A DNA stretch of 64,000 nucleotides. It comes from Cryptomeria japonica. Lineage: Eukaryota > Streptophyta > Pinopsida > Cupressales > Cupressaceae. The DNA lies in the NCBI RefSeq assembly GCF_030272615.1, contig NC_081406.1:237129922-237193921 (forward strand). The letters run 5' to 3'. Position 1 is the stretch's first letter. Every line of letters begins with the position of its first letter. The position numbers and the translations under genes are program-made. Under the pieces are notes generated by a model. The model searched no databases and was not told the origin of the DNA. It saw nothing but the letters and a program-made list of their open reading frames with translations. Below are positions 1 to 10,589 of the stretch, piece after piece.

Positions 1-817
1 CATCAAATGATCTGACAGGAGGTGTAATTTTGGATAACCATTCCATTGTTTGTCCTCCCAAGCTTCTTGGGAATAACCTCATCAGATAGGTGTCATCATG
101 TGCAAATTCAAGACTCATGGTATAGAATTCTCTGACATGATCACGGGGATCGCTTTTTCCATTGTACTTGTCAAATTTAGGTTCGTCTGAGTTTGAAGGA
201 AAAGGGATCATGTGCAATCTTATGTCAAAGGGATAAGGACAAATTTCGTTTAATGAGTACCGTATTGTCGTCCCTTGTTGCATGTCTTGCATTTGTCTTT
301 GTAACATTTGTATTTGTTGAGTAAGGGCAACCAAAGGTGCATTGTTTTGCCGAGGGAATATTTCTTCCCTTGCATTGATCTTGGGTTGAAATGGTGCATG
401 GAACGGTATGTTTTTCTTGGGGATGTGTTGCTCAGGGATGTTTTTCCCTGGTGTATGTTGTTCCGGTATGTTTTTTTCAGGAATATCATGTTCAGGATCG
501 CGTGCTCCCCCTTCTCGCTGTCGTTCTTGATATTCGTAATGTTGAGGTCTCATTCTAAACATGTCTGTGTCAAAGTCTTTAGGGAGTTTGACCCTTTTTC
601 TTGTGAGCATGAGCAAGTATTTTTCCTTGTCATTTTCCATGAGTCGTTCCACAAGTTTTTGGAATGAAGCACTTTCTTGGTATTCCTGAAGAAGTTCTTC
701 AGAAATTTCAGTATCCTCTAGATGTGGACCTTCAAAAGGATTTGATAACCTTCGATTCATACTGGATTTTGCTTGTGCCTCGCTTTGTTTGTTTTGTTGA
801 GAGTGAGTAACGGGCAT
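1..817 (-). CDS. gag: Gypsy gag polyprotein, N-terminal part (partial at window edge)
   Basis: The frame is open from the ATG at 817-815 (start MPVTHSQQNKQ) to the window edge, about 272 codons. The C-terminal visible part contains the retrotransposon gag signature: PYPFD, then FDKYNGKSDPRDHVREFY, then TYLMRLFPRSLGGQTMEWL. The same arrangement occurs in the gag relic at 57-58 kb. The middle carries a short peptide repeat built on NIPEQH/NIPEKN (about 400-485). The start was chosen because the gag frame has an in-frame stop near 970 and this is the first ATG that fits. Gag would form the particle that packages element RNA. No disruption is visible in this part. Confidence 0.85.
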   Translation of the reverse strand, partial: MPVTHSQQNKQSEAQAKSSMNRRLSNPFEGPHLEDTEISEELLQEYQESASFQKLVERLMENDKEKYLLMLTRKRVKLPKDFDTDMFRMRPQHYEYQERQREGGARDPEHDIPEKNIPEQHTPGKNIPEQHIPKKNIPFHAPFQPKINAREEIFPRQNNAPLVALTQQIQMLQRQMQDMQQGTTIRYSLNEICPYPFDIRLHMIPFPSNSDEPKFDKYNGKSDPRDHVREFYTMSLEFAHDDTYLMRLFPRSLGGQTMEWLSKITPPVRSFD

Positions 818-818
818 T

Positions 819-1205
819 TTAGTAGAAAAGTTTTGTGACGAAGGGGACAAAATCCTCTTTGATATGTTGTTTGGGAGTTGGTGGTTCAAGTTGGGGTGTG
901 TTGTAAGTGATGCACTCGTCGGGCAAGAATGCCAAATTGATCTTTCCTCCACGGTTTATGATTTGATTAAATGCGGATTTTTGACAATATGCCCTAGTCT
1001 TTAAAGGCTCTTTATCAAATTCGTTGGATTTGTTTTGGATATAAAGTTTGACGTGATGAAGGAATGTTCGATGAGATTTGAAGAGTTGACGATTCATGTA
1101 TAAAAATTTGTTTCTTTTGATAAATTTGGAAAAACTTGGTTGTTGTTTCTTCAACGTGGTGTTACGATAAATATTCTTTCTTCTCAGAATATGGGGATTA
1201 GTCAT
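819..1205 (-). CDS. Small ORF immediately upstream of gag, unknown
   Basis: A 128-codon ORF (MTNPHILRRKNIYRN...) on the coding strand of the Gypsy element. Its stop TAA is separated by one base from the gag ATG (TAAAATG), in a different frame. It is basic at the N-terminus and has no domain I recognise. It could be a translated pre-gag ORF coupled by reinitiation, a decayed former N-terminal extension of gag, or chance. The tight spacing is the only evidence for function. Confidence 0.35.
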   Translation of the reverse strand: MTNPHILRRKNIYRNTTLKKQQPSFSKFIKRNKFLYMNRQLFKSHRTFLHHVKLYIQNKSNEFDKEPLKTRAYCQKSAFNQIINRGGKINLAFLPDECITYNTPQLEPPTPKQHIKEDFVPFVTKLFY

Positions 1206-1677
1206 GCATAAATGATCAATGGTTTCCTTTGAATTGTTTTGGATTCAGTTGATCTTGCTTTGAAAATTCAAGTTTTACTTTATCAAAGTGAAGGTTTAGA
1301 TGCCCCTTCACGACAAAGCGTGTCAAATGATATGGATAAAGTCTCTCAATATGGAAATTTGATTTGACAATCTGAGGTTTTAAACAAGTGTTTTTGAGAT
1401 AAAATTTGCGAGATGATAAAGGACCTATTTGTCACTTGTGATGATATTTCCTGATTTTGATAGGATAGATATATTTTATCGCGCAACCAGTTTTGGATTT
1501 TTACAACTTTTGTTTGACACAAATTTTGCTCAAGAAATAGTTTTTTTTTTTAAGCTTTGTTTTCGATACTCTATTTTTGACAAAAAACGATGCTAATGAA
1601 AAGAGGTTTCCAAAAATGTCTTCTAAGTTTTCAAAATTCTTCACTATTTTGCCTCCTGTTTTTCTAGGTTTGGTCAT

Positions 1678-2030
1678 GCGCTAAAACAGAGACGGGATGC
1701 GCTACAGAAATTTCTTTATGCGCTAAGCAAAAGACCACACACGCTAAGCTGCCCCCCGCCACGTGCTAACTATTTTAGACTACTAAAATTTGTTTTCTGT
1801 TTTGCTCGAAAAGTTATGCGCTAATATGGGTCTGTTATGTGCTAACTTTTAAACTTTACGTGCTATTGTTTGACTCCTACGCACAAGGTTGTTTTCCGGA
1901 TGCGTTGACTGTTTAGTGTTGTTTTGAAATTTTAGTAAAACGCTACTGTTTCAATCAGACGCGCTAACTTGATGTTCTGATGCGCTAACAAATGTACCAC
2001 ACGCACTAAGAAGTTACTCTCACGCGCTAA
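1678..2030. repeat. 21-bp-phased GCGCTAA motif array, distal
   Basis: In the Gypsy leader the word GCGCTAA or a close variant (ACGCTAA, GTGCTAA, GCACTAA) starts at about 1678, 1699, 1720, 1742, 1763, 1818, 1839, 1860, 1880, 1901, 1941, 1961, 1982, 2003 and 2024. Nearly every step is 20-22 bp and most are exactly 21. The sequence between the words is not visibly conserved. On the coding strand of the element the word reads TTAGCGC. Confidence 0.85.
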
Positions 2031-3537
2031 ACTGTCCTGATATTTTCCTTTGGTTGGTTTTTGCAATTTTTTTATTTTTGTTATGAGTTTTTCAGTTTTG
2101 ATAGATGATTTTCTGAAGTAATAAATGCAAACATAGCACCAAAGAGACAAGCATTTTGCTTAATCTAACAAAAAGTGTATGTTCTGCGAGGATGTGTTCA
2201 AATCCACAATGTTTTAACAGGTTTGGATACAAATAATACACTTCAAGAAGACTCTTTATTCAAAGGTCATAAGTAACATCATAGCCCACAATACTTCGTC
2301 AGCTCAAACAGTCGTGCCACCCCCTAGAGGGCACCCATTTTTTTGTCTTTTGCCAGAAATTAACTCAAAGTGAATTGCTTCACAATTGAGTAGTTATCTT
2401 GGGAGATATATGGTGAGCAATCTTGGGGCGGATTCTTCCCCACCCTTGTACTATGATATTACAAATGTTTGGTTACTGACTCGGCTCAAGGTTTCTATTT
2501 TTATGGTTCGTAATCAAGCTTCCTGTTCGGCCGTCAGTGATAAACTCCCTCAGAAGGCTTCCCAACCTTTAGAACAAAGGCTTTATGTATCTCAAGGATA
2601 CTGGGGGAAGGCTAATCGCTGCGCGCAACCGTTGAAAAGGACTTTAGTCACTTTCTACTTTTGATTATAGTGGGTTGGAACACTTGGCGTCAAAGTCGTT
2701 TCCCACTTAGGTCGTTCCCTTCACACCGGCCATAAATGGCTTTAAGAGTTGATTTCAACTCCTCGAGAAGGCAGGCCTACTAAAGGATTTATTGCTTGAA
2801 ATACAGAAAGCTTTAAGAGTGGTCTGGATTTTTGATCACCCAGTTAAGGGGAGAGCATATTCCTTCCACTTTCGAGACAAGGCAAACAAGTTGTTCTTTT
2901 TAGCCTTCAAGACAATGATTTGCTAACTTCTACTTGGAGATGTTGCTCCAAAAAGAATGATGTTCTTTTTAACCCTTTATAGAAAAGTGTGTATTTCTAA
3001 AACTTTTGTAAAACAAGTCTGGTCAACAAAGTAAATCGTGATGTTTGGTCAACAAAATTAAAGTCAATAGGGGAAAACTTTCCCTCTTTGCCTTGCACAA
3101 AATGAAGATGAGGTTCTTTTACTTTGAAAAATGAAGTGAATCCTTTTAAACACCAAAGGATGGTGAGGTTCTTTTTAAAGCTATTTTTGCAAAAATAAAT
3201 ATTGTTTTGTTCTTTTTATAATCCAAATTGAGAATTTTCTTTCCTAGAAAAGCAAGAAAAATTGTTGTTGTGGTTCATTTTACAACCCAAATAAGGTGAG
3301 TTTGATTTTATTTAACAAGAGTTTAAAAAATTTTAATTTTAACTAACTTAACTAAGTAAAAATATAAACTATGTATAACTCTAAAAATAACTAAGCTCAT
3401 CCCTGCAATAAGATGTTAGAAATCCTACAAAACATCAACTCAAAACAGTTAGAAAGATTTTGGATCTGGTGGTTTTCTACAAGTCTAACTTTTAAGTTCG
3501 GTTACAATTTTATTTTATTTTGTTTTTTGTCGATGAT
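2031..3537 (-). other. Gypsy leader, non-coding
   Basis: About 1.5 kb between the two motif arrays. I see no convincing coding region: open frames here are short and resemble no known family. A stretch around 2300-2960 has a different, more even base composition and may be an older piece of leader or a captured fragment. Only its position in the element is supported. Confidence 0.4.
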
Positions 3538-3811
3538 GCGCTACAGGACAAACTGTATGCGCTACAGAATAGGCGAGATGTGCTATCAAACAAACCCGAT
3601 GCGCTAAGCTATTTCCCGAAAGTGCTAAACTGGTTTCCGAATGCGCCGCGCTATTTTTCTCTAGCGCTAAGACCTATAGGAAAATATTAGTGGGATGATG
3701 CACTAATTTAAAGGCTTCACGCACTATATGATGGACCCAACGCGCTGAATAGTAAGCAGGATGCGCTAGGCTGTTAACCAGATGCGCTAGGGAATGCTTC
3801 CCACGTGCTGA
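3538..3811. repeat. 21-bp-phased GCGCTAA motif array, proximal to the PBS
   Basis: Second array of the same word, starting at 3538, 3559, 3580, 3601, 3622, 3643, 3664, 3700, 3721, 3742, 3763, 3784 and 3805. Eleven of twelve steps are exactly 21 bp; the exception is 36. It lies within about 70 bp of the primer-binding site, so it would be at the very start of the element RNA after the LTR. Confidence 0.9.
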
Positions 3812-3876
3812 TTCTTGTTTCCCGCGGACCTGCAAAAGAGGTTAAATTTAAAAACCGATTTGATATATGGGGTCGG

Positions 3877-3894
3877 GCCCCATGGTGGGCGCCA
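3877..3894 (-). promoter_or_regulatory. Primer-binding site of the Gypsy element
   Basis: Minus strand reads TGGCGCCCACCATGGGGC just inside the LTR. TGGCGCC is the usual start of plant Gypsy primer-binding sites. It fixes the element's orientation and the inner edge of the 5' LTR to within about 10 bp. Confidence 0.7.
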
Positions 3895-3902
3895 GAAATA
3901 TA

Positions 3903-5383
3903 TGTGGGAAAAGTGGGTCGATAGAACTCAAAATGTGAAAAATGGAGCTCTAGGGAGCCTTGCTCACACACCCACAGGACTTCTTGGTGCAAGCTATGGA
4001 GTCATGAAGTATGGCTCAGCTTCCCAAGGTTGGTTCCATGGTTCTCTATCTCACAAGGTCCCTCAAACCAATGTCTTTGCTCTCAGATCACTAGGCAAAG
4101 TGGTTTAGGGATGACAAATGTAAGAACGAGGGATGCTTTTGTTGATTTTAAGATGAAATGCATCCTAAGCTATGCATGATCCTATAAATGCAATAAACTA
4201 GTTATAAGATGACAAGATTAGTAACAAGACTATCCTAGCATGCTATATTAGTCTATGATTAAGCTAAATGATAAGGAAAATACTCTAAACATGCATATTT
4301 AGATTAAATCCTATTTAAAAGAGAAACTAAATGATGAGCACAAATGATATATTAAAGCTTGGATGGATTTGAGTATAAGTGTGATGCTAAAGACTTGGAT
4401 GATGAAAATGGAGGATGGAGAGCTCTATTTATAGCAAAAATAGGGCAATGGATGGTCAGGATTGAAAGAGTTAATCAAGGGCTAAGTTTGAAAGCTGGGA
4501 ATCCATGTTTGCAATTGGCACCAATGAAATGGTGACAATTGTCAACATAAGGTTGGTTGAGAGGAGATGTAAGAAGCATTAAATGCTTGAGAAGACCTCA
4601 TGGTTACCCTAGGGGTGAAGGGTTAAGGTTAAGTTAGGGTTATCCATTGGATAAAGCTTTTGTCCTAAGGATAAACTCTTGTGCAAAGGTTTAAGGATAA
4701 CCATGGTCAAAGCAATAAATGCTTGATGAGACCCTTGGGTTACATGGAGGTTGAGTTTAGGGAAATTCTTTAACCATGCTAGAGGGTTGAGTTAACCATT
4801 AATGGTTATGAAGACTTTGGGGACAAATTTGTAAGAGTCCTTCCAAATTTGGGGGTATTCAACAAGTTAGCTTGTTGAATGGATAAAGGCTTTAATGCTT
4901 TTAGAATACTTTACTCCAAATTTGAGAAGTGACCTCCTCAATTTTAGGGAAAGGGGATAATGAATGGGTTTGGGTTAATTAATTAGGATTAGATGGGTTC
5001 TAGAAGAAATTAGGAAGAGGGTTAGGATGCAAGTGGGAGGTGTAGGATTTTGCAAGTGGATGAAGGGATAATAGGCTTTAATTGAATAAAATGGATTTAA
5101 TTCAATTTGGTTGCAATTGGGGAAATTAAATAAATTAGATTTATTCAATTTAGGATAACTATTTTAATTAAATTTGAATTTAATTAAAAAGTGGATAGAG
5201 GATTTAATTGAATAAAATGATTTATTCTATTAAATGGAAAAAGAGGTATAGTGAATTTAATTGAGTAATTTACTTAATTAAATAGAGGAATGTGGGTAAT
5301 TCAATTAAATTGGATTTATTTAAATATAGAGAAATGATCATAAAATATTCATTTAGGAATATGGTCATTTTTATACGTCTACA
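3903..5383 (-). repeat. Gypsy 5' LTR
   Basis: Starts on the minus strand with TGTAGACGTATAAAAATGAC at 5383 and ends near CCCACA at 3903, followed by the primer-binding site; about 1.48 kb. The U3 side is AT-rich, with runs of TTAATTGAAT-like sequence. The partner LTR and the target duplication are outside the window or cannot be checked. Confidence 0.75.
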
Positions 5384-6180
5384 CTTCCTTAACTGAATTC
5401 AGACCGACAAATGTAACAGAGGTATTATTGGATTCCATCAAGAAAATCACAGAGTGTAATGCACAGGCATATAAGGCCATTGATGACACTATTCCTTTAT
5501 TGAAATTGATTGCACCCAAGTGAAATGTAAAAACTAAAGATTCTTTGAGCCAATTAGACACATTCTCTAAATACATCACCGACAATCTTTTGACAGTTGA
5601 TCAGATTAATGAGGAGACATTCAGTGAGAAAATGAACAAGGAAAAAGAAAAATTCTTTGAAGAGACAATAAAGAAGTGCACGGAACACATTGACACCCTT
5701 CTGCTAGTACTAAACAAAACTTTAACGGAATTTAAGGAGTTGTACAGAGATACCTGCAAGACTGATCTTCTGACAGTGGATATCAACAAGGAAATCAACA
5801 TCGCACAAAAGGAAATAAATGATATAGCTGACAATCTCATTGGTTCATCAAAACCCATATCAGTTATGGAACAAGAGATAGCAGGTTTTGAGGAGAAAAT
5901 TGAGAAATTGGAAAAGGAGAAGGAAAGAATAAAATACAAGGCTAAGGAACTCAAATGCAGACTTGGTCCAAAACTAGACATCCTCATCTCTTTGAGAAAA
6001 GAGATTTCAGAGGCTCTTGTTCCAGGACTTAAGACATCGGAAGAGAAAATGAATATACTCACCGGTACCATCCAAAGGACAAAAGAAGCATTGAAGGATA
6101 GTAAGAGGTTCACTAACAACTTGAATTTTGCATTAGCGGATCTATATCAGATTGTAACCCACCGATTACAGGGATCCTGA
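5384..6180 (+). pseudogene. Coiled-coil 3' ORF of the Sirevirus-like element (interrupted)
   Basis: The frame reads from LTEFRPTNVTEV at about 5389 through one in-frame TGA (5521) and on to the stop at 6178. The ATG-less start at 5545 that an ORF caller would choose is therefore only the restart after that stop. The protein is rich in Glu, Lys and Leu with long heptad-like stretches (for example EEKIEKLEKEKERIKYKAKE), consistent with an extended coiled coil. In Sireviruses an env-like coiled-coil ORF sits in this place. The left part has been removed by the Gypsy insertion. Confidence 0.6.
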
Positions 6181-6230
6181 AAAGAACTACACTCAATTGA
6201 CATTAATTGACAACCTTTGTCATTGATGCC

Positions 6231-6381
6231 AAAGGGGGAGTAGTAGAATGAGAAAAATGATTGGCAGAAGACATCATCTGCTCAGGGGGAGCACACAGTT
6301 TTGACAGATTTTTGGACAACACATTTTGGATACAATTTTGACTTTTTCTCATGAGTGTTGCCATCAATGCCAAAGGGGGAG
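6231..6381 (+). promoter_or_regulatory. Three polypurine tracts upstream of the 3' LTR
   Basis: AAAGGGGGAG at 6231-6240, TCAGGGGGAG at 6282-6291 and AAAGGGGGAG at 6372-6381. The last is two bases from the LTR start. The first and last share a flanking AATGCC or GATGCC. Repeated polypurine tracts are known in Sireviruses and prime plus-strand synthesis. Confidence 0.75.
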
Positions 6382-6383
6382 AT

Positions 6384-7152
6384 TGTTGGCAAATGCACAC
6401 TCCAATGAGAAAATGTAGGTGATTGAAGTTATTGTCATTGATGGCAACCTTACAATCCTATGGCACCGGCACTACCACTGGCACCGGCAGATAGTTTACC
6501 GGCAATGGCAAAGATGAATATCGGCACCTTGGCTGACAGGATTTTATTTTGTATTTAATTGAAAAATCTTTTTGTAAGCCGACAAGGCGAATTGCAATAG
6601 GACTCATATAAGTATGAGATCTTGTAGATCATTTGTGTAAGTAAGTATGTATGTATGTATGTAATAGGTAGATGCGAACATTAAGGCAGATTTTGGAATA
6701 AGGTTTATGGAAGTTGTATGAGCTTAAACCAGTACTGAACCTGGCATAGCAGATGTTGAACCGAAGCAGTACATGATATTGGATTTGCATAATCCATTTT
6801 TGTAAGTCAGTGAGACTTCCCTTTTGTAATTAAGTAGTGAGCTTTAGGCAGTTGGTCTTCCTGCATGTGCAGGCCCCTATTGTAAGTAATATTCATTTAC
6901 TGGCCAGTGAGTGAATATTGTGGGTCACAAATCCCACCGAGGTTTTTCCCACACCGGGTTTCCTCGTTAAAAATATTGTGTTATGGTGTGCTTTCTATGT
7001 TGTGGTTATTGATCTTATTTACTGCATTATTTCTGGTTTACCGGTATACTGTTTTGGAATGCAATTTGTTTAATAAGATTAGAAAATCTAATAACCGGCA
7101 AGATACCAATTCACCCCCCCCCCCCAATCTCAGTATCTTTGGGAATCCTAAC
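6384..7152 (+). repeat. Sirevirus-like 3' LTR
   Basis: Starts TGTTGGCAAATGCACACT directly after the polypurine tract and ends near CCTAAC at 7152, after a poly-C run typical of this LTR end. A TATA-like ATATAAG lies at about 6607, and a GTAT microsatellite at 6645-6664. The final CA is degraded. About 769 bp. Confidence 0.7.
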
Positions 7153-7169
7153 GATGGTAGCACCAAGGT

Positions 7170-8266
7170 TTGGCACATGTACATGGTTTTATATGGTTTC
7201 CAAATGCACCAAATATGGATACCCTTGATTGGAATAATCATAAGATCATTGAATCAGCAACAACCTTTTTTGAACAATACATCACAGGATGGAATCCACG
7301 CATTCAGGTAGAGCGATCCAATAGGAAATATACATCTTCTATTTGTGATCCATGCCTAGCAAACACAAATGACATTTTAAGATCAAAACCTACCACAAAT
7401 TGTACTGAATTAATTATTGTTGTTCAGTGTCATACAAAATGTTCTGAGTTTACTTGCTTGAAAAAAAGGGCACAGTTGTCGAATGTCGTTACAAAGCTCC
7501 TTGACCTGAACAACTAAATTCAACATTGACAATCGACCATAATAATACTCCATGCTTCCAACCAGCAAGGAATGAAAATCATCTAAATGTTCACAACCCA
7601 GCCATACTTGCAATATGGAGGGCAAATGTTGATTGCCAGCCAGTCTGTTCAAAAAAGGCAGTCCTCCAATATATTTCTAAATATGCATCAAAGTCGGAAC
7701 GCAAATCTGAGAGCTATACTGACGTGCTCAAAAGAATTGTTGCTTCAACAAATATGGAAGACACAATTCTATTAGCATATCGAAGATTTATGATGGGCAT
7801 TATAGCTGATAGAGACATTAGTGCACAAGAAACTTGCCATATGCTACTCAAACTCCCCTTAATTTCATGTACACGCCAATTTATCTCCCTCAATATTGGA
7901 AAAAAGGTCTTCCAACATGTCACTAACTCTTCTCAATCTTCTGAGGCTTCATTTTGTTACATATCATCTTACATAAGAAGACCACCGCACTTAGCAAACA
8001 TTACTTTGCTTCTATCAGCCCAACAATTTTCATACAACCAACATCGCAAAAAAGGTCAGTGGCTAAAACGCAAACGTCAAGCCATTGTAAATGTCTACCC
8101 ACGGTATAAATCCTTGCCTGTTGAAGATGACACTACATTTGAATCTTTCTGTTGCAATGAATTGCTCTTGTACAAGCATTTTCACAACATTGTTGTTGGC
8201 ATAAGAACATCACCAAATGAAATTATAACAAATTGGAAACTCCTTCATGGTACTCATTACATCTAA
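7170..8266 (+). pseudogene. Helitron Rep (HUH/Y2 nuclease) domain, frameshifted
   Basis: The first frame (7170-7517) contains HVHGFIWFPNAPNMD, with the HxH metal-binding pair of the rolling-circle nuclease. After a frameshift near 7490-7520 the next frame (7526-8266) contains LNVHNPAILAIWRANVDCQP and then VLQYISKYASKSE, with the two catalytic-type tyrosines four residues apart (residues 49 and 53 of this frame). Both catalytic motifs are therefore still readable although the frame is broken. The enzyme nicks and rejoins DNA during rolling-circle transposition. Confidence 0.8.
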
Positions 8267-8383
8267 TGGCATGTTAATGGTCTTCAAGAGCAGTCCACTA
8301 CTCAAAATGATGTTGATCCACACCTAGAAGATCTTCCACAATCTACTAATGAAGACCTTTATGACTGGGAGTTCCTTTCACAA

Positions 8384-9880
8384 ATGGGTGCTTCAAACAC
8401 CTTTGATATAACTACCCTTCAGATGCTTGGCAGACGTGACTATGACCTCCATTTTGATTGGAATGCATTCTTTCTAGATCAATCACTTCATACTACTACT
8501 CCTCTATTCATTTCAAGCAAAAAAGGTCAAGCAGTCCCACTTCTTTCTAACATTGATTTACTTTGCCCCAATACTTATGAACTTGCAACAAATCAACAAC
8601 TCGTAGTAGATATTATAACCTCCCACAATGCACACACTTTGTCTATCTCTCCTTTACGCTTGATTATCCAAGACACAGCAAGTACTGGAAAATATTTCCT
8701 TATTAACCGCGTACGAAGTAAACTAAATGTTTCGAGCAATCGAAAAGAATTTTCATTGCTTGTTCTTGCTCCAACAAGTGTCTCCGCATATAACATTCAA
8801 GCAACAACAATCCATGCAGCTCTACGCATTCTTATTAGAGAGTATCGTCCTTTAACAGGGCATTCCCTATTAATGTTTCAAAAGCAATGCAAACATTTGC
8901 GGTATATTTTGATTGACGAGATGTGTTTCCTAGGTCCGCAATTACTCCTCAAAGTTGATAATAGATTATGCCAAGCATTTCCTAGCAGACAGCATGAACC
9001 ATTCGCAGGCCTCTCAATTATCCTCGGTGATCTCAGACAATTACCCCCAGTTATAGTCAAACCTTATATACATCGCACTCCACACCGCTAGCTTATGGCA
9101 CTGCTTTACCAATGTCATGACCTTAGATGTTTCTTTCCAGCAAGGTCTCTCTGACTCGCAAATACAATTCCGCACTATTTTGCAAAATGTATACAATGCA
9201 ACCCCGCTACAAATAGACTGGCAAATTTTGCAGTCCTAGTCATCCTCTACACTTACAGCCAATCAAAATAGGCACTTTGACCAAAAAATACATTCGTTTG
9301 TCACCAATGCAGCTACAAAGTTGCACAATATAAAAATGCTACAACAATTGCACTTTCCAATAGCACGAGCACCTGCAAGAATAGCTACAAATAGAGACAA
9401 AACATGTGATGAAGATGAACAGCTCCCATTTGAAACTCTACTTTCTATAGATCAGCAAGTCATGCTTATTGCCAATTTATGGATTGAAGTTGGTCTTGTT
9501 AATGGTTCGTTGGGACAAATAAAAAATGATTGTCTACAATCTAGGTTCAAAACCACCTGACTTGTCAAAATATGTGGTTGTTATCTTCCCACATTACATC
9601 GGCCCACACTAGGATACTGCCAACCCAAGATATGTTCCCATTACACCAATTACTAGAGGTAGTCGCACAAAAATCCCTCTAACAATGGCTTGGGGTATTA
9701 CTATCCACAAATCACAGGGCCTCACACTTGACTTTGCAACAGTTGACATTGGAAAGACAAAAAAATAGGGTCTCACATTTACTGCACTCTCTCGAGTCAA
9801 ATCACCTGATGGCATCCGAATTAATCCACCCTTCACTTACAAGAGGTTCTCCAAAATGCAAGGTGGTGCTACAACCAATG
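8384..9880 (+). pseudogene. Helitron PIF1-like helicase, degenerate
   Basis: The frame 8384-9091 has the Walker A region in altered form (QDTASTGKYFLI; the usual first Gly is Asp and the Ser/Thr after GK is Tyr), Walker B as LIDEMCFLGP and motif III as GDLRQLPPV. Later frames at 9321-9560 and 9640-9870 carry the C-terminal motifs VNGSLGQI and MAWGITIHKSQGLTLD, then TALSRVKSPDGI. There are several stops between the parts. A PIF1-family helicase unwinds the donor strand in Helitron transposition; this copy cannot make it. Confidence 0.8.
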
Positions 9881-10589
9881 TCAGGGAAAAAGAAGAAACT
9901 CATTTACTGAAACTATCAGAGAACACAAAGAACAAATACTTCCACAAAAATCAGCCCATGGTATCGTACTGTCATGCTATCACCTATTGCATTTTGTTTT
10001 ACTATTTTTACTCAATCCCACACGTCCTCACCAATGCACCTTGCAGGATCAGCCACAAATATAACATGTTGCATAGTTGGTTCAAATAGATCTAGGTACG
10101 CTTTCATTTGTTTATGCAATACTTTTGCAACTTGACATACTTTTATTTCTCTTTTTCTTTCACAGGCTAGCAAAACAGGTATGCACACCACCCCCATCAA
10201 CACATTTCACTCTTTATTTTTGTATCTTCATTTCTCTCTTTCCATTATTACCTTTCTCACATTGAAACATCTCAACTCTTACTAATTCAATTCAAATCTT
10301 GTCGTCTATGCGAGACATCAACATAACTTCACTTTGTTGAATGTACAAGGGAAAAGCCTATTTCTCCCTCTTTCATCTTCCACTATTTTATCTCTAACTT
10401 TTTCCTTCTTGTTTTTATCTTCATCACAAATTAACAATTTACTCCAACATGCTAATCACATGCTACTCATCTCAGGTACATATCCCCCCCTTCACTTTTC
10501 TTCAATTTCCACATTTTCCAAAGTTTACTTTCGCTCAAGGTTCTTTCACCTCTCATTTTTCTTAGCTCCTTGCAGGTACAAACAGAATT

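Larger units (their letters stand above)
1..5383 (-). mobile_element. Ty3/Gypsy LTR retrotransposon, 5' half (continues off the left edge)
   Basis: Read on the minus strand the order is 5' LTR (5383 to about 3903), a TGGCGCC primer-binding site, a long leader of about 2.7 kb, a small ORF, then gag running off the window. The LTR begins TGTAGACGTATAAAAATGAC, a start I associate with plant Gypsy LTRs. The element sits inside the coding region of a Sirevirus-like element whose reading frame resumes directly at 5384, so this is the younger insertion. No pol is in the window because the element is cut by the window edge. Confidence 0.85.
5384..7152 (+). mobile_element. Sirevirus-like Ty1/Copia retrotransposon, 3' end
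   Basis: A coiled-coil ORF is followed by three closely spaced polypurine tracts ending in GGGGGAG and then an LTR starting TGTTGGCAAATG at 6384. Multiple conserved polypurine tracts and an extra coiled-coil ORF downstream of pol are hallmarks of the Sirevirus (Maximus/SIRE) lineage of Copia. Pol and the 5' LTR are absent, because the Gypsy element interrupts the left side at 5383. Confidence 0.7.
7153..9930 (+). mobile_element. Helitron (Rep/helicase), decayed, 5' truncated at the LTR boundary
   Basis: Successive frames encode the Rep nuclease part and then a PIF1-like helicase in the order known for plant Helitron Rep-Hel proteins. The reading is broken by several frameshifts and stops. 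The coding sequence begins abruptly at the end of the neighbouring LTR, inside the Rep domain, so the upstream part is missing. I could not identify the TC start or the CTRR end of the Helitron. Confidence 0.8.

Noticed and set aside
308-667. Plus-strand 119-codon ORF
   Set aside because: It is the complement of gag; its repeats come from the NIPEQH region.
2386-2664. Plus-strand 92-codon ORF in the Gypsy leader
   Set aside because: It is antisense to the element, has no domain, and the region shows no other coding sign.
5601-6119. Minus-strand 172-codon ORF
   Set aside because: Antisense shadow of the coiled-coil ORF, with the Ser/Phe/Leu-rich texture expected of such shadows.
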